From Thoreauomyces humboldtii (Eukaryota > Chytridiomycota > Chytridiomycetes > Spizellomycetales > Powellomycetaceae): a DNA stretch of 64,000 bases. Position numbers and translations under genes: made by a program. Of the stretch, positions 30,683-45,038 are shown in pieces. Below the pieces are notes generated by a model. The model ran no database searches and was not told the origin of the DNA. It saw only the letters and a program-made list of their open reading frames with translations. The stretch spans positions 1 to 64,000 of the forward strand of contig JADGJA010000029.1 in assembly GCA_027596035.1 (NCBI GenBank). The letters run 5' to 3'. Position 1 is the stretch's first letter. Every line of letters starts with the position of its first letter.

Positions 30683-32873
30683 TCACACTGAGGTTACGTC
30701 AGGGAATACCGGTGGCAAATGCCAGCAAGCTTGATTAAGCGACGGTCCATAACGGTCCTGACTCAAGCCGGTCCTGACCTCACCCGTGTTCCGTACGGTA
30801 AACTGCAAGGTACGCCCTACCGACTCGACCTCGGTGAGCGGCACGCCGTAGTTTGATAAGATCGAAAGCAGTTTTTTATGGTCACTGTTTACGGCGATCC
30901 GCATCGGGAGGTCGTTCTGTGTCCTGAGGATGTCCAGTCCGTACGTTTCGACGAAGAACTCGATCAATTCCTCGAGGCCAAACGTTAATAAACGGCATGC
31001 ACGACACAAGGCAATCAAGACTGCGTCCCCGCGGGCGCGCAGGTCAGCGCCCACGATACTGTGTAGCCAGCGAACTGGCGGGAAAATGTCGACTTCGGAC
31101 CATTGTTCGGCTACCATCAGAACCGCAGCAATATCATTGTCCATGCGGATGTCCACGCCGTTGTCCCGTAGATAAGCAAGACTTGACAGCGCGCCGGCTT
31201 CGGCAGATCGGTAGAAAAGCCGGTTGTTATCGCTGGCCAGATCGTAGTTGAACTCCTTATGCAAAAATTGCAGCAGGTCTGGCACTTGATGCTCACTATC
31301 TTCGTTCGTGAGGACTGATTCGTCTGCTAGCTCCCGGAGGTAGGGCTTAAGATCAATGTGCAAGTCATCGCGCAGGTACTGTAAGTACGAGACTCTCCGT
31401 TCCCGTTGAGGAAGCCACCGTGGCCGCAGAGTCTTTCCGAGGTCACTGGTGTTACTGGTGTACCAGCCCAAATCTGGCTCAACAGGGAAACTGCGCAGAA
31501 ATTCATAGTATCCACGAATGATGACGTTTTTGCGTATGCGTCTCTCCAAGTCAGCCATTTCGGCCTCCTCTTCCGTGTGATGAGGTGGCTTGGCACGGGC
31601 TTCATGGTCCGCCGGGTTGGCGCCAATTTGCCAGATACAAATGAGAATATCCTCATGAGGTGCGGGAGGCAGGTTCGCCCTCTGACGGCGCTCGCAAAGG
31701 CCAATGAGACATTGCAGAGCCTCGATACGTTGCATGGTCAAGCCCAAATTCACCAAGTATTCGATGACGGACACGGTTGACCAGCTGCCCGCCGTGGAGA
31801 AGTAGTCTAGCGCTGTCCCAGATGTGGTCCGCAAGCGAGAACCAAAGTAGGAGAGCGTCCTAAATATGTCGTCCTCATTGTGGGGCCCGGTACGTCGAGA
31901 TATGATGAGTTGGACAAGGCGGCCATCGAAGGCGGCTTGGCAAGATGGCGACCGACAATGCTTTTGACACCAGGCGTCCAGGTATGCAACCACATCGAGG
32001 TGTCCTGCAACGCATGCAGCCTCAAACGGTGTTCTGGCCACTGGACAGCCCGGAGACTCATCGTTCTGCCCATCGATAAGGAGGCAAGGGGAAAGTCCAA
32101 GGCGTTCGACGATGAAACTGATGCCGTCCAGCCAGCCACCGTGAGACAACTTCCGGAAGGCATCTTCATCGACGTCCTGACAGCCCGAGCGTAGGCGCTC
32201 GGGAGCAAACAAGTTGACAAAGTCCAAAAGAGCAGGACGCCGCCACCACACAGCGCGCTCGACTAAGGTTGGGACATATGCGTCCAGGATACCACGAGAT
32301 TTAGCAGGTTGAGCTGGTAAGGGCGCAAGCTTGAGCGGGGTCACGTCGAGAGGGAACGCGTCAATGGCCAGGCCCTCCTCCACTTTCCACCAAATATACG
32401 TGATTCGGATAACGCTGGAGCACAAGATAGGTCAGCGGAAGAGCAGCAAGTCAAGGGCGCATGGCGACCGCGGTCGTTTCGTACCGTTCAGTTGAGGGCT
32501 TGTAAAGGCTCATGAGCAGGGAGCCCAGGGCTGCAATTCTCCTCTCAGCGATCTCGGGATTGCCTTTCCGGCGTACAGTCCGGAAAAAACGAACCTTCAG
32601 GCGGCACTTTGTATGTTCCGAGACGCCATGAGCGACCCGTTTGCAGGAGCAAAGAAAGTTGATGAGGTCTGGAACGGAAAAGGATTCCCTGTACCCCACC
32701 TCCTCCAAAGCAACCTCTCGGTCAAGATACAGAGCGATGTGGTTGAATATTTCGACTGGAAAAGCTTGGAAGTGCAACACAGGCATCGGAAGGGATGGGT
32801 GGGGTCGTGAAGGTTTGGTGATCGATGGTGGCTCTTGGTGGGTAACGGGTGAAAGGTGATGTGGGATTGGCAT
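30683..32873 (-). CDS. F-box protein with ankyrin-like repeats
   Basis: Two exons on the minus strand (32873-32485 and 32414-30683) are joined by a 70-nt intron (GTACGA...CTGAC...CAG), giving 706 residues; an ATG 29 codons later (32786) is an equally good start. Residues 35-82 fit an F-box: FQAFPVEIFNHIALYL, then DLINFLCSCKRVAHG. The long second part has ankyrin-like helices, best at about 257-285 (TPFEAACVAGHLDVVAYL), with others less regular near SLAYLRDNGVDI and LLSILSNYGVPL. F-box proteins act as SCF ubiquitin-ligase adaptors; the ankyrin part would bind the target. It reads away from the centre of symmetry, about 440-530 bp from it. Confidence 0.7.
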
Positions 32874-32953
32874 TCTCTCTCCATGTACGAGGCTAGACTC
32901 AACGGAAGAAAAGGGAACTTGGACCCGGTCGGTAACCCTAGCGCATCTTTGCC

Positions 32954-33298
32954 CTACGCGCGGCACCAGATTTCCCAGTGACAGAAGATGTCATAGACAC
33001 CCCCCCTATCTATGGGCTGCCCAACAGTTCGACCACGGTTCTTAGAACTTCTTACCATGGGATCCCCTGACCAGCATACTGTAGATGAAGCCCACTCGAA
33101 AGGCGGGTGCAGCAGCAGGCATTTTTCCGTTGACGTCGTCGATTTGGAGGATCCATAGAAGACCAGCAGCATGTGTGCTTGCTCAAAAGATTCGTCGAGA
33201 GACCTAACAGAGACTTGGGCGGCAATCGGAGATCTGTGTGGGTGCGATGTTCTTTCTTCCCATGCTGAGGAGGACTTTGGACGCGGGGGGGGATTTCT
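32954..33298 (-). CDS. Open frame beginning at the palindrome centre
   Basis: This minus-strand frame is open from 14 nt away from the symmetry point to TAG. It encodes about 115 residues with coding-like stretches (AAQVSVRSLDESFEQAHM, CLLLHPPFEWASSTVCW) but no early ATG (first Met near 33172). A GTAAGA donor-like site lies inside. It could be the 3' part of a gene cut by the inversion junction. Mirror copy 33327-33671. Confidence 0.3.
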   Translation of the reverse strand, partial: RNPPPRPKSSSAWEERTSHPHRSPIAAQVSVRSLDESFEQAHMLLVFYGSSKSTTSTEKCLLLHPPFEWASSTVCWSGDPMVRSSKNRGRTVGQPIDRGGVYDIFCHWEIWCRA

Positions 33299-33326
33299 TC
33301 AGAGGGCTGCCGCGGCAGCCCTCTGA

Positions 33327-33671
33327 AGAAATCCCCCCCCGCGTCCAAAGTCCTCCTCAGCATGGGAAGAAAGAACATCGCACCCACACAGATCTCCGAT
33401 TGCCGCCCAAGTCTCTGTTAGGTCTCTCGACGAATCTTTTGAGCAAGCACACATGCTGCTGGTCTTCTATGGATCCTCCAAATCGACGACGTCAACGGAA
33501 AAATGCCTGCTGCTGCACCCGCCTTTCGAGTGGGCTTCATCTACAGTATGCTGGTCAGGGGATCCCATGGTAAGAAGTTCTAAGAACCGTGGTCGAACTG
33601 TTGGGCAGCCCATAGATAGGGGGGGTGTCTATGACATCTTCTGTCACTGGGAAATCTGGTGCCGCGCGTAG
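33327..33671 (+). CDS. Open frame beginning at the palindrome centre (right copy)
   Basis: Identical mirror of 32954-33298. The two copies face away from each other, 28 bp apart. Confidence 0.3.
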   Translation, partial: RNPPPRPKSSSAWEERTSHPHRSPIAAQVSVRSLDESFEQAHMLLVFYGSSKSTTSTEKCLLLHPPFEWASSTVCWSGDPMVRSSKNRGRTVGQPIDRGGVYDIFCHWEIWCRA

Positions 33672-33751
33672 GGCAAAGATGCGCTAGGGTTACCGACCGG
33701 GTCCAAGTTCCCTTTTCTTCCGTTGAGTCTAGCCTCGTACATGGAGAGAGA

Positions 33752-35942
33752 ATGCCAATCCCACATCACCTTTCACCCGTTACCCACCAAGAGCCACCAT
33801 CGATCACCAAACCTTCACGACCCCACCCATCCCTTCCGATGCCTGTGTTGCACTTCCAAGCTTTTCCAGTCGAAATATTCAACCACATCGCTCTGTATCT
33901 TGACCGAGAGGTTGCTTTGGAGGAGGTGGGGTACAGGGAATCCTTTTCCGTTCCAGACCTCATCAACTTTCTTTGCTCCTGCAAACGGGTCGCTCATGGC
34001 GTCTCGGAACATACAAAGTGCCGCCTGAAGGTTCGTTTTTTCCGGACTGTACGCCGGAAAGGCAATCCCGAGATCGCTGAGAGGAGAATTGCAGCCCTGG
34101 GCTCCCTGCTCATGAGCCTTTACAAGCCCTCAACTGAACGGTACGAAACGACCGCGGTCGCCATGCGCCCTTGACTTGCTGCTCTTCCGCTGACCTATCT
34201 TGTGCTCCAGCGTTATCCGAATCACGTATATTTGGTGGAAAGTGGAGGAGGGCCTGGCCATTGACGCGTTCCCTCTCGACGTGACCCCGCTCAAGCTTGC
34301 GCCCTTACCAGCTCAACCTGCTAAATCTCGTGGTATCCTGGACGCATATGTCCCAACCTTAGTCGAGCGCGCTGTGTGGTGGCGGCGTCCTGCTCTTTTG
34401 GACTTTGTCAACTTGTTTGCTCCCGAGCGCCTACGCTCGGGCTGTCAGGACGTCGATGAAGATGCCTTCCGGAAGTTGTCTCACGGTGGCTGGCTGGACG
34501 GCATCAGTTTCATCGTCGAACGCCTTGGACTTTCCCCTTGCCTCCTTATCGATGGGCAGAACGATGAGTCTCCGGGCTGTCCAGTGGCCAGAACACCGTT
34601 TGAGGCTGCATGCGTTGCAGGACACCTCGATGTGGTTGCATACCTGGACGCCTGGTGTCAAAAGCATTGTCGGTCGCCATCTTGCCAAGCCGCCTTCGAT
34701 GGCCGCCTTGTCCAACTCATCATATCTCGACGTACCGGGCCCCACAATGAGGACGACATATTTAGGACGCTCTCCTACTTTGGTTCTCGCTTGCGGACCA
34801 CATCTGGGACAGCGCTAGACTACTTCTCCACGGCGGGCAGCTGGTCAACCGTGTCCGTCATCGAATACTTGGTGAATTTGGGCTTGACCATGCAACGTAT
34901 CGAGGCTCTGCAATGTCTCATTGGCCTTTGCGAGCGCCGTCAGAGGGCGAACCTGCCTCCCGCACCTCATGAGGATATTCTCATTTGTATCTGGCAAATT
35001 GGCGCCAACCCGGCGGACCATGAAGCCCGTGCCAAGCCACCTCATCACACGGAAGAGGAGGCCGAAATGGCTGACTTGGAGAGACGCATACGCAAAAACG
35101 TCATCATTCGTGGATACTATGAATTTCTGCGCAGTTTCCCTGTTGAGCCAGATTTGGGCTGGTACACCAGTAACACCAGTGACCTCGGAAAGACTCTGCG
35201 GCCACGGTGGCTTCCTCAACGGGAACGGAGAGTCTCGTACTTACAGTACCTGCGCGATGACTTGCACATTGATCTTAAGCCCTACCTCCGGGAGCTAGCA
35301 GACGAATCAGTCCTCACGAACGAAGATAGTGAGCATCAAGTGCCAGACCTGCTGCAATTTTTGCATAAGGAGTTCAACTACGATCTGGCCAGCGATAACA
35401 ACCGGCTTTTCTACCGATCTGCCGAAGCCGGCGCGCTGTCAAGTCTTGCTTATCTACGGGACAACGGCGTGGACATCCGCATGGACAATGATATTGCTGC
35501 GGTTCTGATGGTAGCCGAACAATGGTCCGAAGTCGACATTTTCCCGCCAGTTCGCTGGCTACACAGTATCGTGGGCGCTGACCTGCGCGCCCGCGGGGAC
35601 GCAGTCTTGATTGCCTTGTGTCGTGCATGCCGTTTATTAACGTTTGGCCTCGAGGAATTGATCGAGTTCTTCGTCGAAACGTACGGACTGGACATCCTCA
35701 GGACACAGAACGACCTCCCGATGCGGATCGCCGTAAACAGTGACCATAAAAAACTGCTTTCGATCTTATCAAACTACGGCGTGCCGCTCACCGAGGTCGA
35801 GTCGGTAGGGCGTACCTTGCAGTTTACCGTACGGAACACGGGTGAGGTCAGGACCGGCTTGAGTCAGGACCGTTATGGACCGTCGCTTAATCAAGCTTGC
35901 TGGCATTTGCCACCGGTATTCCCTGACGTAACCTCAGTGTGA
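33752..35942 (+). CDS. F-box/ankyrin-like protein (right copy)
   Basis: Mirror of 30683-32873. Exons 33752-34140 and 34211-35942. Same sequence; divergent from its left twin across the centre. Confidence 0.7.
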
Positions 35943-37049
35943 GAAAAGGGCTTTTCGTTTACAATAAATAAACTTTATCTCCATATGGAATTTCTGCTTT
36001 TGTATGGAAGTACACACAGGGAGAGATTCTACAAAAACCAGGGACAAGGCAGCGCTCGCGGCGGCCAAGCTTCTTACAGAATCTGCTTCCTGATTTCGAT
36101 AAACCCTATCTACCGTAAATCACGAAATGCCACGCATGGTTTTGAACTTTTCTCCGGAGAGACTTGCATCTTGCTGGTAGCGTCTTTTGGTCCCTCGGAG
36201 CCTTCTGTCAGCTTCTGTGAGCAAACGCGTTTTTTTAGTTTTCAGAAGTGTATATTGGCGATGACAGCGTGCCTGCGGCCATTCAGACTACCTGCGTGTC
36301 TATTCCCTGGTCAAAAGGCACCCTGCAATACTGCTGGTAGCGTTCTTTAACTACCTGCGTGTTCATTCCCTGGTCAAAAGGCACCCTGCGATCGTGCTGG
36401 TAGCGTTCTTTAACTACCTGCGTGTTCTGGACGCCTCGAGATCATCGGCAGTCACTCTCCCAGACGATACGCACGAGAGCATACATCGCAACACCCAGAA
36501 AGGATACCCTCATAGACTCTCTGCTTTTCCTTGTTTTTTTGCGGTGGTCCTCCTGTTGATATGAGTCGCAGGCAGTCATCAGCGCTAATACATCAGTCTC
36601 CCTCCATTTTAGCTGCTACGGGACTGGAACGCAGCGATGACCCCTCATGTGCATACATCCTCAGACGCGAGGGGGAGCAAAAGCAGCAGGTCGCGTCTGT
36701 TGGGGTCCGCCGGGTCCGGGTTTTCGACTGACCCGACGCCCTATTGTGTCTTGATCTTACCAACATGTAGCCATTTCGGAGATCCCAAAAAGGTACTATT
36801 TGAAGGCGACCGTCGGGGAGTACACATCTCTGCGCCAAGTGCGTGAAATGCCGTACATTGGGATTCTCGCCCAGGATTGTACATGTGTCGGTTATAGCTC
36901 CTTACGAGGCCACCACCTTGGCTTGTAAACTCGCAGTCAACATCGAAGCTGCATTAGGTCTGTGTATGATGTTTCCGTAAATCTAGAGTTCCATGCGTCT
37001 AACTAAACTCTCTATATATGTCGAACTAAGGGAAGGTGCGGCGCACCGT

Positions 37050-40000
37050 CTATTTGCCGGCCCCGCCGCGCTGTCCGCCGTTTTCTCCCGAGCCAGGACC
37101 CATTGGCCTGGTGGTCGGGGAGTTTGTTCCACGAGAAGCGAGGGGCGTCCTGCCGTTCGCGGCCCGGCGGAGGAGCTGCCGACGAAGGTTCCTTAGTCGA
37201 AGCTGGCTGTTCTTGGTTCCGCGCGAGGAGGTTGTGTTCTCGAGCGTTGTTGTGAGCGAGGCGATAGCCTCGGTGCTAACATCCGAAGCTTCCACAGCGC
37301 TCGTACCCGCAGCGTTGTTGTCCATGCCTGCCTCCGAGTTGGGCAACGTGTTCTTGAAAGATGTCTCGAGTGTGTTCTCCGAGTTGTCAGCGGCTCCAAG
37401 GGCAGACATGATGGCAGGGATCTCGGAAAGGTCCTGTTTTCCCCATCCGGAAGCGGCGATTTTCGCCATCGACACTTTGCTTTGCTTCATGTTGCGGATG
37501 GCGCGGAGCCACGAGGCTTTGGTCGTGGGAGGAGTGCCAGATGCGGACCCGGCAGAGATAGCGTTGTTGAGATCGCTCGTCATGGAATTGATAGCTTCGC
37601 CGACCGATCCGGTTCCGGCATACAGGGACGAAGGATCGATTGAGCTGTCATCCGATGCAGAAGCCGCCGTGTCGCCGTTGGGAAGGATGGCGGATGGGTT
37701 CGCCGAGCTGGCATCCGAGAACGCATTGACGATGAACGCAGTGGAGACAGTCTCGCCGGACCGGAGATCTTCCTGGTTCAGGTCCTGTCCACGGAGGGGA
37801 TCTTCCACGATGCCGTTGCTCGGAGCGTCCTGAGCCGCTACCGCGCCGACCAGAATGCGGAAGTTTTCATTGTGGATGCCGAGATCGACGGCGGGCTCGT
37901 CTGGTCGATCGAGGGGGGACTTGGACTTCTGCGCAGCAAGCTTGAGGCCGATCATTCTCTTCATGTTCTTCAGACCCTTGAGGATTTTGGCGTTAAACTG
38001 ATCCCGTTGCTCGGGACTCTTGACGTCAAACGTGCCCATGTACTTCAACATGGACGTGATGCCTTGGTTCCAGCCGTCCGTAGCAACTGCGGCAGGGGCC
38101 TGCGACCAAGCTCCAGGCGTATAGACCTCTGCCGGGGTAAGCTCTCGATAAGGCTTTGAGAGGCCGGAGTAGAAGACACCGGAGCCGGACTGCGACGAAT
38201 CCATGCCATTGGAAGGAAGGATGTTGGCGTCAAAAGGCTGTAAGATGGCGAGCGTATCAATCTCGCTCTTGACAGCGGCTGCATGGACCATTTGACTAAT
38301 GTCATCGGGGAGATCGTCGTTCATTAATGTTTGGGACGCTCCGCTGTCCGGGTCCTGGTACTGTGCGGCATTTGCAAGCAGGGCGTCAACGCCAATGTCG
38401 TTGTAATCGTTGAAGAGCGAAACGGCGGTTCCGAGCTGGTCGAGATCCTTTTCGATGTCCCCCGGTGCCTTGCCGCGGATGGTGCTCATAATGCCGGTAT
38501 AAAGGGTCTTAATCTTGTTTGCGGAAACCTGCACAGCAACATTGGGTTGAGTGCCCGCAGGGGTCCGCTTGAGTTGGTTTCGGATTCCTTTGACGACCGT
38601 CTTCCAAGCGCGCGCCAAGTTGGTCTTTCCATGCGAGGGGATAATCTGGGAGGCATCTCCTATAACGCGCTCAGCCAGGGCGGCGCTCTCGACCGGCCAG
38701 ACCTGAGTGACGATGTCGGAGGCGGCCATCTCTGGAAGGGCAGCGACTACCGCGGTTGTGGAGGATGCTCGGGCTGTCGGCGGAATGTCAGTCCCGAAGT
38801 CGGCAGCATCGGCCGATCCTGCATCTAGGTCCTTGACGAGAGCTGACTTCTGGATCGAGCTGACCGCTTGCGAAATCTTGTTGAAAACAGTGCGAAGCGT
38901 TCCTCCTTGACCCGGGGTCTTGTTGATCGACTTTGCCAAAGCCCGCAGACCCCGCTTCAACGCAGTGTATTGACTTTGCTTCATTGGGTATAGCGCGCTG
39001 GCAGCTGAGTTTGAGGAGACAAACTCAGTTATAGCGTCTCCGGCAGCGACCCAAGAGGCATCGTACGACCCTTCAGCGATGCTTGCATCGAACAGTCCGG
39101 CCAGGTCGATCTGGTCGAGCATCGCCCCGTCGCTTCCAATTATGACTGCCAGTCCGTCCATGCCCTCCGGGAGAATGTTGGCAACACCGGCAATGCTGAA
39201 CTGCTTGAGCGCTTCCAGCTCCGATTCGGACTTTATCTGCTGAATCGACTTCGTGAAGTCGCCAAAGTCGCCAAAAGCCTCCAAAGGCTGACCTTGGTCG
39301 TCCAAAGCCGCATTTGCCCCGGCGGCACCTTGTACCGCTCCGATCACCTTGTCGAAGTTTGCAGCAAGACGCTGGACGAGCGACACCTCCTTCTCGGTAC
39401 GGGTTGGGCGGAGCTTGTTCTGAATTGCTTTGAGCCGGGCCGCAAGCGCTCGTTTCCATGCCGACATCGCAGTGGTCAGCTTCGTAGAGTCCGCACCACC
39501 TTTAGACACAAAGTCATGGGCGGAATCGCCGACCATATCCCACGCATCGCCCAAATCGACCGCATCCGTGTACATCGCAGGTCCAACAAGCTCTCCTTCC
39601 TCGTCAGTCGCGACGGAATACTCCCAAGTGTCGGCGTCCGGATCCTGCAGGGACAAAGACTTCAAAAAAGTGAAGCGCACGCTGAAGCCTATTTGGGGAA
39701 CTCACACCAGGAACACCATTCAGGATGGCTTGGTCACCAGTAAGATCGCGAATGGCGATCAAAGCTTCTGCTTCGCTGTCGACTAAACGAGGGTTCATGT
39801 CTTCTTCGCTGAGTAAATCGAGGTAGAGGTCATCTAGAGCTAAGACGCTTTCGAGGGAAAAGTCGAATCCTTCAAGGGCCAAGGAATAGGTCCCATCGCA
39901 CGAGTCTCTTGCTATGTGCATCTTTGCTGAGCGCTTCCGGGGATTTGCGCAGTCACTGCGGTCGACGGGTTTTGCAATAGCATTAGCGCCTGTAGGGAAA

Positions 40001-40923
40001 GTTGCAGTGCTTCCGGAGAACCCCTCGAGAACCGTCGTAAAAGCAGTCCAATCTTCAAAGCCTTCGAAATACTTCACACCGTCCATCGACAGGCTTTTCA
40101 CCTGCTTCTGCGTTTCTGGAGCAGCGTCAGCGAACACTTTGATGACGAGCGGGTCTTCGAAGTCGTCTAAGTAGTGTAGCGGTAAATCTCGGGGTCGATC
40201 GGGGTTCGTGGAATAAGCGTCTAGAATCTGCTTCATCCCATCTCGATAGTTGAAAATGATGGCTTGGTGGCTTTGCCAAAGGTTGATGTCGCTCTTGCCT
40301 TTGCTGTTATTGTCCCCGAATCGTTTCAGAAATGCTTGATTCTGGTAAATTAGGCCCTGTCTGGTACGGGGACATTTTTAGAGCACTATTGCCAAAGGCG
40401 AGGAAGAAGGCACTGGAACTTACTGAGCGCTTTTGAAAAAGGCTTTCATGTTCGTGACCGCGGATTTCTTGGCATTCACCGCTTCATGCACTCGGGTCGA
40501 GTCCTGAGGCTGCGCGTTCACCGCATTGTGAAGCTCTGTGCCCGCAGCAACCGCATTGTTGATGGCGGTTCCGACAGCAGCTGCGACTGCTGAAAAGACT
40601 TTATTCATGACCTCAGGGAAGGTTGTCGGATCTGCTGCTGAGGCCGGCCGGTAGATGTATGCTGGTATCAGGCCCCTATCGTTTTGGATGTCTGTCCTCT
40701 TGAAGTCCCCGGGTGCCAGAGGGGTGCCGTCCGGGTTCACAAGTATACGGCCCGCGTTGACCATGTCGCCGGAGATTTCGAGAGCTGCTTTCAGCTTGAA
40801 CAGAGCGTCCCATTCGGCCTTTCCTGTCGGAGTGTTCAGCCTCGCCCGACGTACAAGTGGCAAGGCTGTTGCATTGTACGTTGTGAGCAATAGCGCCCAG
40901 GCAAGCAAGATCCAGATTCGCAT
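37050..40923 (-). CDS. Large secreted repeat protein (right copy)
   Basis: Mirror of 25702-29575. Exons 40923-40424, 40360-39706 and 39644-37050. Identical product. Confidence 0.75.
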
Positions 40924-42064
40924 CGTGCTAATGAATGCGTCGGTCAGCTATATGTCTAAAGTGACGATGATATTGAAGTTCGAAGTTCCACCGCGAAGGT
41001 GCGGGAGTAACTTACGCCAAGAATCAATGGAGCAGGATCTTGGACAAAGGATTTGGTAGCGAAAGAGAGATGTGGCCGGGAAGGTGCGTTTTATAAACGA
41101 CCCTGCAGTGTCGGTTAGCGCTGGCTGCCCGCGCGGCGCGGCGAATCACTTGATCTGCCTTTTTTTTTTTTCGCTACCAAGAGCACGGCGAATATGTACA
41201 CAGTACACAACAGCGGGCGGCCTTTGCACGTGCATTGTAAGCAGGAAGCGAAGGGAAAATTTCTGTAAAATATTATATGCAACTCTGCGTTCAAGCGGCA
41301 AGATTACTCGGGTTTGCGGGATGTTGTGCTGTACCCGAATACGGTACAGAGCATGGTAAAGCACATTTGTATTTCCCGAACTGTCTATAGATTCTAGAAC
41401 GTTTGTTCTACGGTACGTGGTGGTCGTAAAACGTACGCGAATGTTCGGGGGGACCGTTGCCTGCCGCTAGAAAACCTTAAACGCTAATAACTCGGCAGCG
41501 CATCGCAATGCAACCAACGTGGCTATGCCTATTAATAAGCAGCCAGCGTCAACCACGTAAGGAATGTACATTCCGACACACTTGATACCAAATTCATCGA
41601 CTTATCCGTGAGGAGCGGGTCAAGAAGAAAGACATTTACTGTGCTTAAATGCTGTGCTTGATATTATGCAACGAGCGGTCAATAAATAGTCTGCACAAAC
41701 ACAAATGCTAGAAAAAACTGCGCCCGGCTCGAGCTGTGTGTGGCCTCCGGCTATGAAATAAACCAGGTTCCTTGTAAAGCCGAGAACGGAATCGTGCTCT
41801 TGTTTCATTGATGAGCAAACAGGCGTACTAGAAAGATGCACTTGTTTTTTTTTGCCAGGAAACAGAAATAACATGCGACAAGAAATAACATTTCTTGGTA
41901 AAAATGACCAAGCGGCCAGTCGGGGTGAAAGCTACGATACTCTATCTCGTACGCTATGTCACTCTATCTATCATCCCATTCTCTCTAGAGCAGCCCGTTT
42001 CCACAAGTGCAGAGGTTCTTCAAAAGGTCCTCGAAACGCACTTGGTGAGTTCCACATGTGCCCT

Positions 42065-43806
42065 TCAAGAGTTGTTGTCCCAGCTGATGTGGCACGTTCC
42101 TCGTAAGCAAACATTGTGAGCGTTACAGGGTTGCGACGCGCTGCAGGACCAGGACACACATCCCCAGTTGCAGGCAACGCAAACTTTGCTCATGCACTGC
42201 TCCTCTCCTGAACAATCAGTCGCCTTGGCGCACTGCTGACCTTTGGTTCCCGCCTGCGTGCGCCAGGCCGGTGTGATCCACGAAGTCGGCGGAACGAGCA
42301 GGCTGGGTTGGACGGACTTGAGCGGTAGATGCTGTCTCCATCGAGAATCCGAAATGGCATGGGAACTGGCGAACTCGGCGGCAACTGTGGCCACCGGCCA
42401 GTAAACGCCGTTCACAGAGACCTTTTGTTTTAGATTAGAGTGGGAACGTTAGTTTAAATCTAGGCAGGATGATAGTCGAAAACACCTGAAACGTACATCT
42501 TCGCCGCTGGTCCAGTCATACCCCTCACACAAAGTGTCTTCAACGTTGTCCATGACATCCCAATAGATCCACGGAAGTCCAAGCTTTTGTAGCGCAAAGG
42601 CTTGAAGCTCCACATCTGCCACTTTTGCTGTTATGCCGGCGTCGGTGCGTCGTGTACGCGAGAACTACTCTTCAATCAGGAGCATCTTTCCGGCTTGTCG
42701 AACCTGCTGCAGAATGGGCTCTAGGACCGAGTCCCACTTTGTCAAAGAATTGTAGTCATAGTAGCTTAACGCAAATAAGTCAATGCTCTCTCTTTCCGAG
42801 CTTCGTACTTGCAGGTTGCCACCCACTCACCCATGAATTGCGATCACGTCGACAGCCGGACAAGTCAAGGCGGAAGGTTGGATGTTTCCATTGAAAGATC
42901 CCCCGATGGCTCCTGTTGACACCAGAATGTTTGTGCTGATTACCAAGCTTTTGATGTGCGTGGCCATGTTGCACAGCCAGGGGCCGTTCAGGAGAGGGTC
43001 GCTAGTTTCGAGCATCACCATAGGCTCGTTTTGAACGTCAAAGGCAAGGATGACGTCCTCTGCAGCACCCAGGGTTGTGCCCAAAAGTGGCATCGGTGTG
43101 GAAAGAATGAAAGATAACCGTTTCTTGAACATGCCGCTGACTGCGTAAAAAGGAAGTTGAATGGATGGAAAGATTCCATGTATTTGCTGTGTGGGCTTAC
43201 TTGTACTGTTTGCATAAAAGTTTGTGACCCATGCTTGCCCTCGTCCCAAGATTCCGTCCTGCTTGTATGGCCCACCGGCAAGCTCGCAGTATCGATCGCA
43301 GGGAGATGCGCCCATGTTATTGGCGTTGTGAAGGGACATAATAACCTTCATGCCTTATCGGTAAACACAAAGAACTACCGCGTCAGACGGAGGATTTTTC
43401 GAGACCGGATATTAAGCAGCATACCTCGCTTGCGGATCTCGTTAAGCACGTGGTCATATTGGTAGAGTACCGGAAGGTTGTACGTGCCGATGGGATCTTC
43501 GACATCGGTGAGCTTTGCCACCCTGTCCGTTTTGGCGCAGTCGTATACGGACGGCTGAAAAAAGCTGCGGATGACCAAGAAGCCGGCATCCTGAATTCTG
43601 TCAAGTGTGTTTTGAAATGCTGTCTCGTTCTGGGCTGCGAGGGCCGCCAGGTAATATTGATTGACTCCTGCCCAGCTCCCGATTGTCGTCTCGTCAAAGA
43701 TTCTGTTTAACGGAACATCTGCTTGCGTCGCCAGCGGGGAAGCCTCTGCGACTGCGAGAAGGGCCGGCACTGTGAAGAGGAGGCGAGTGAGTCTTGAAAT
43801 AAACAT
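42065..43806 (-). pseudogene. GH5 hydrolase with in-frame TAG (right copy)
   Basis: Mirror of 22819-24560. The same TAG lies at 42665-42667, so the lesion predates or accompanies the duplication, or the duplication is artefactual. Confidence 0.75.
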
Positions 43807-44399
43807 GATGGGGTTTGGGTATTCGAAGAGAGAGGGGCGGGCCCTGATCAAGTACTTCTGATCTTCTGCCTCCCTTCATCCCTCCTGCCTGCCGCCTGCC
43901 TGCGCGCCTCTGTGCCTGTGCCGGCATCCTCTCTGTTCTGCCAGACGCGAGAGAGCGGCGTATCCTTGCCTTGCCCTTGCCATGTGAATGGGAATAGGAA
44001 TCCTGAGCACACCTTGCTGCGCAGTGCTGGGAGCAAAGGGAAGGGTTTTCGCGTTCATTTCAAGTTAATTTTGTTCGCCGCCGCGTCTGACGGTTGCACA
44101 GTTGGAACAGCACGCCCGGAAAATGTACACGGAGCCAACAAGCGCTCGAAACCGCAACGCAAAGTCACCAATGAAAGCAAAACTGCAATGCATTCTGCAT
44201 GTTTTGGTGTGGCCGGTACGCGGATCACGCGGATCACGCCCGCAATGAGTTCGCCTGCCGGTGGGAAGCCGCTGGGAAGCCGCAAGACGCCCAACAGACT
44301 CTTACTGTTATAGGGACGTGCGTGGGTTCGCCTCTCCTCAATTCACATCATCCCTCCTCATCCCGTAGTCCATCCACCCTTGATCCCTCGCCTGCCAGA

Positions 44400-45038
<639 letters not shown>

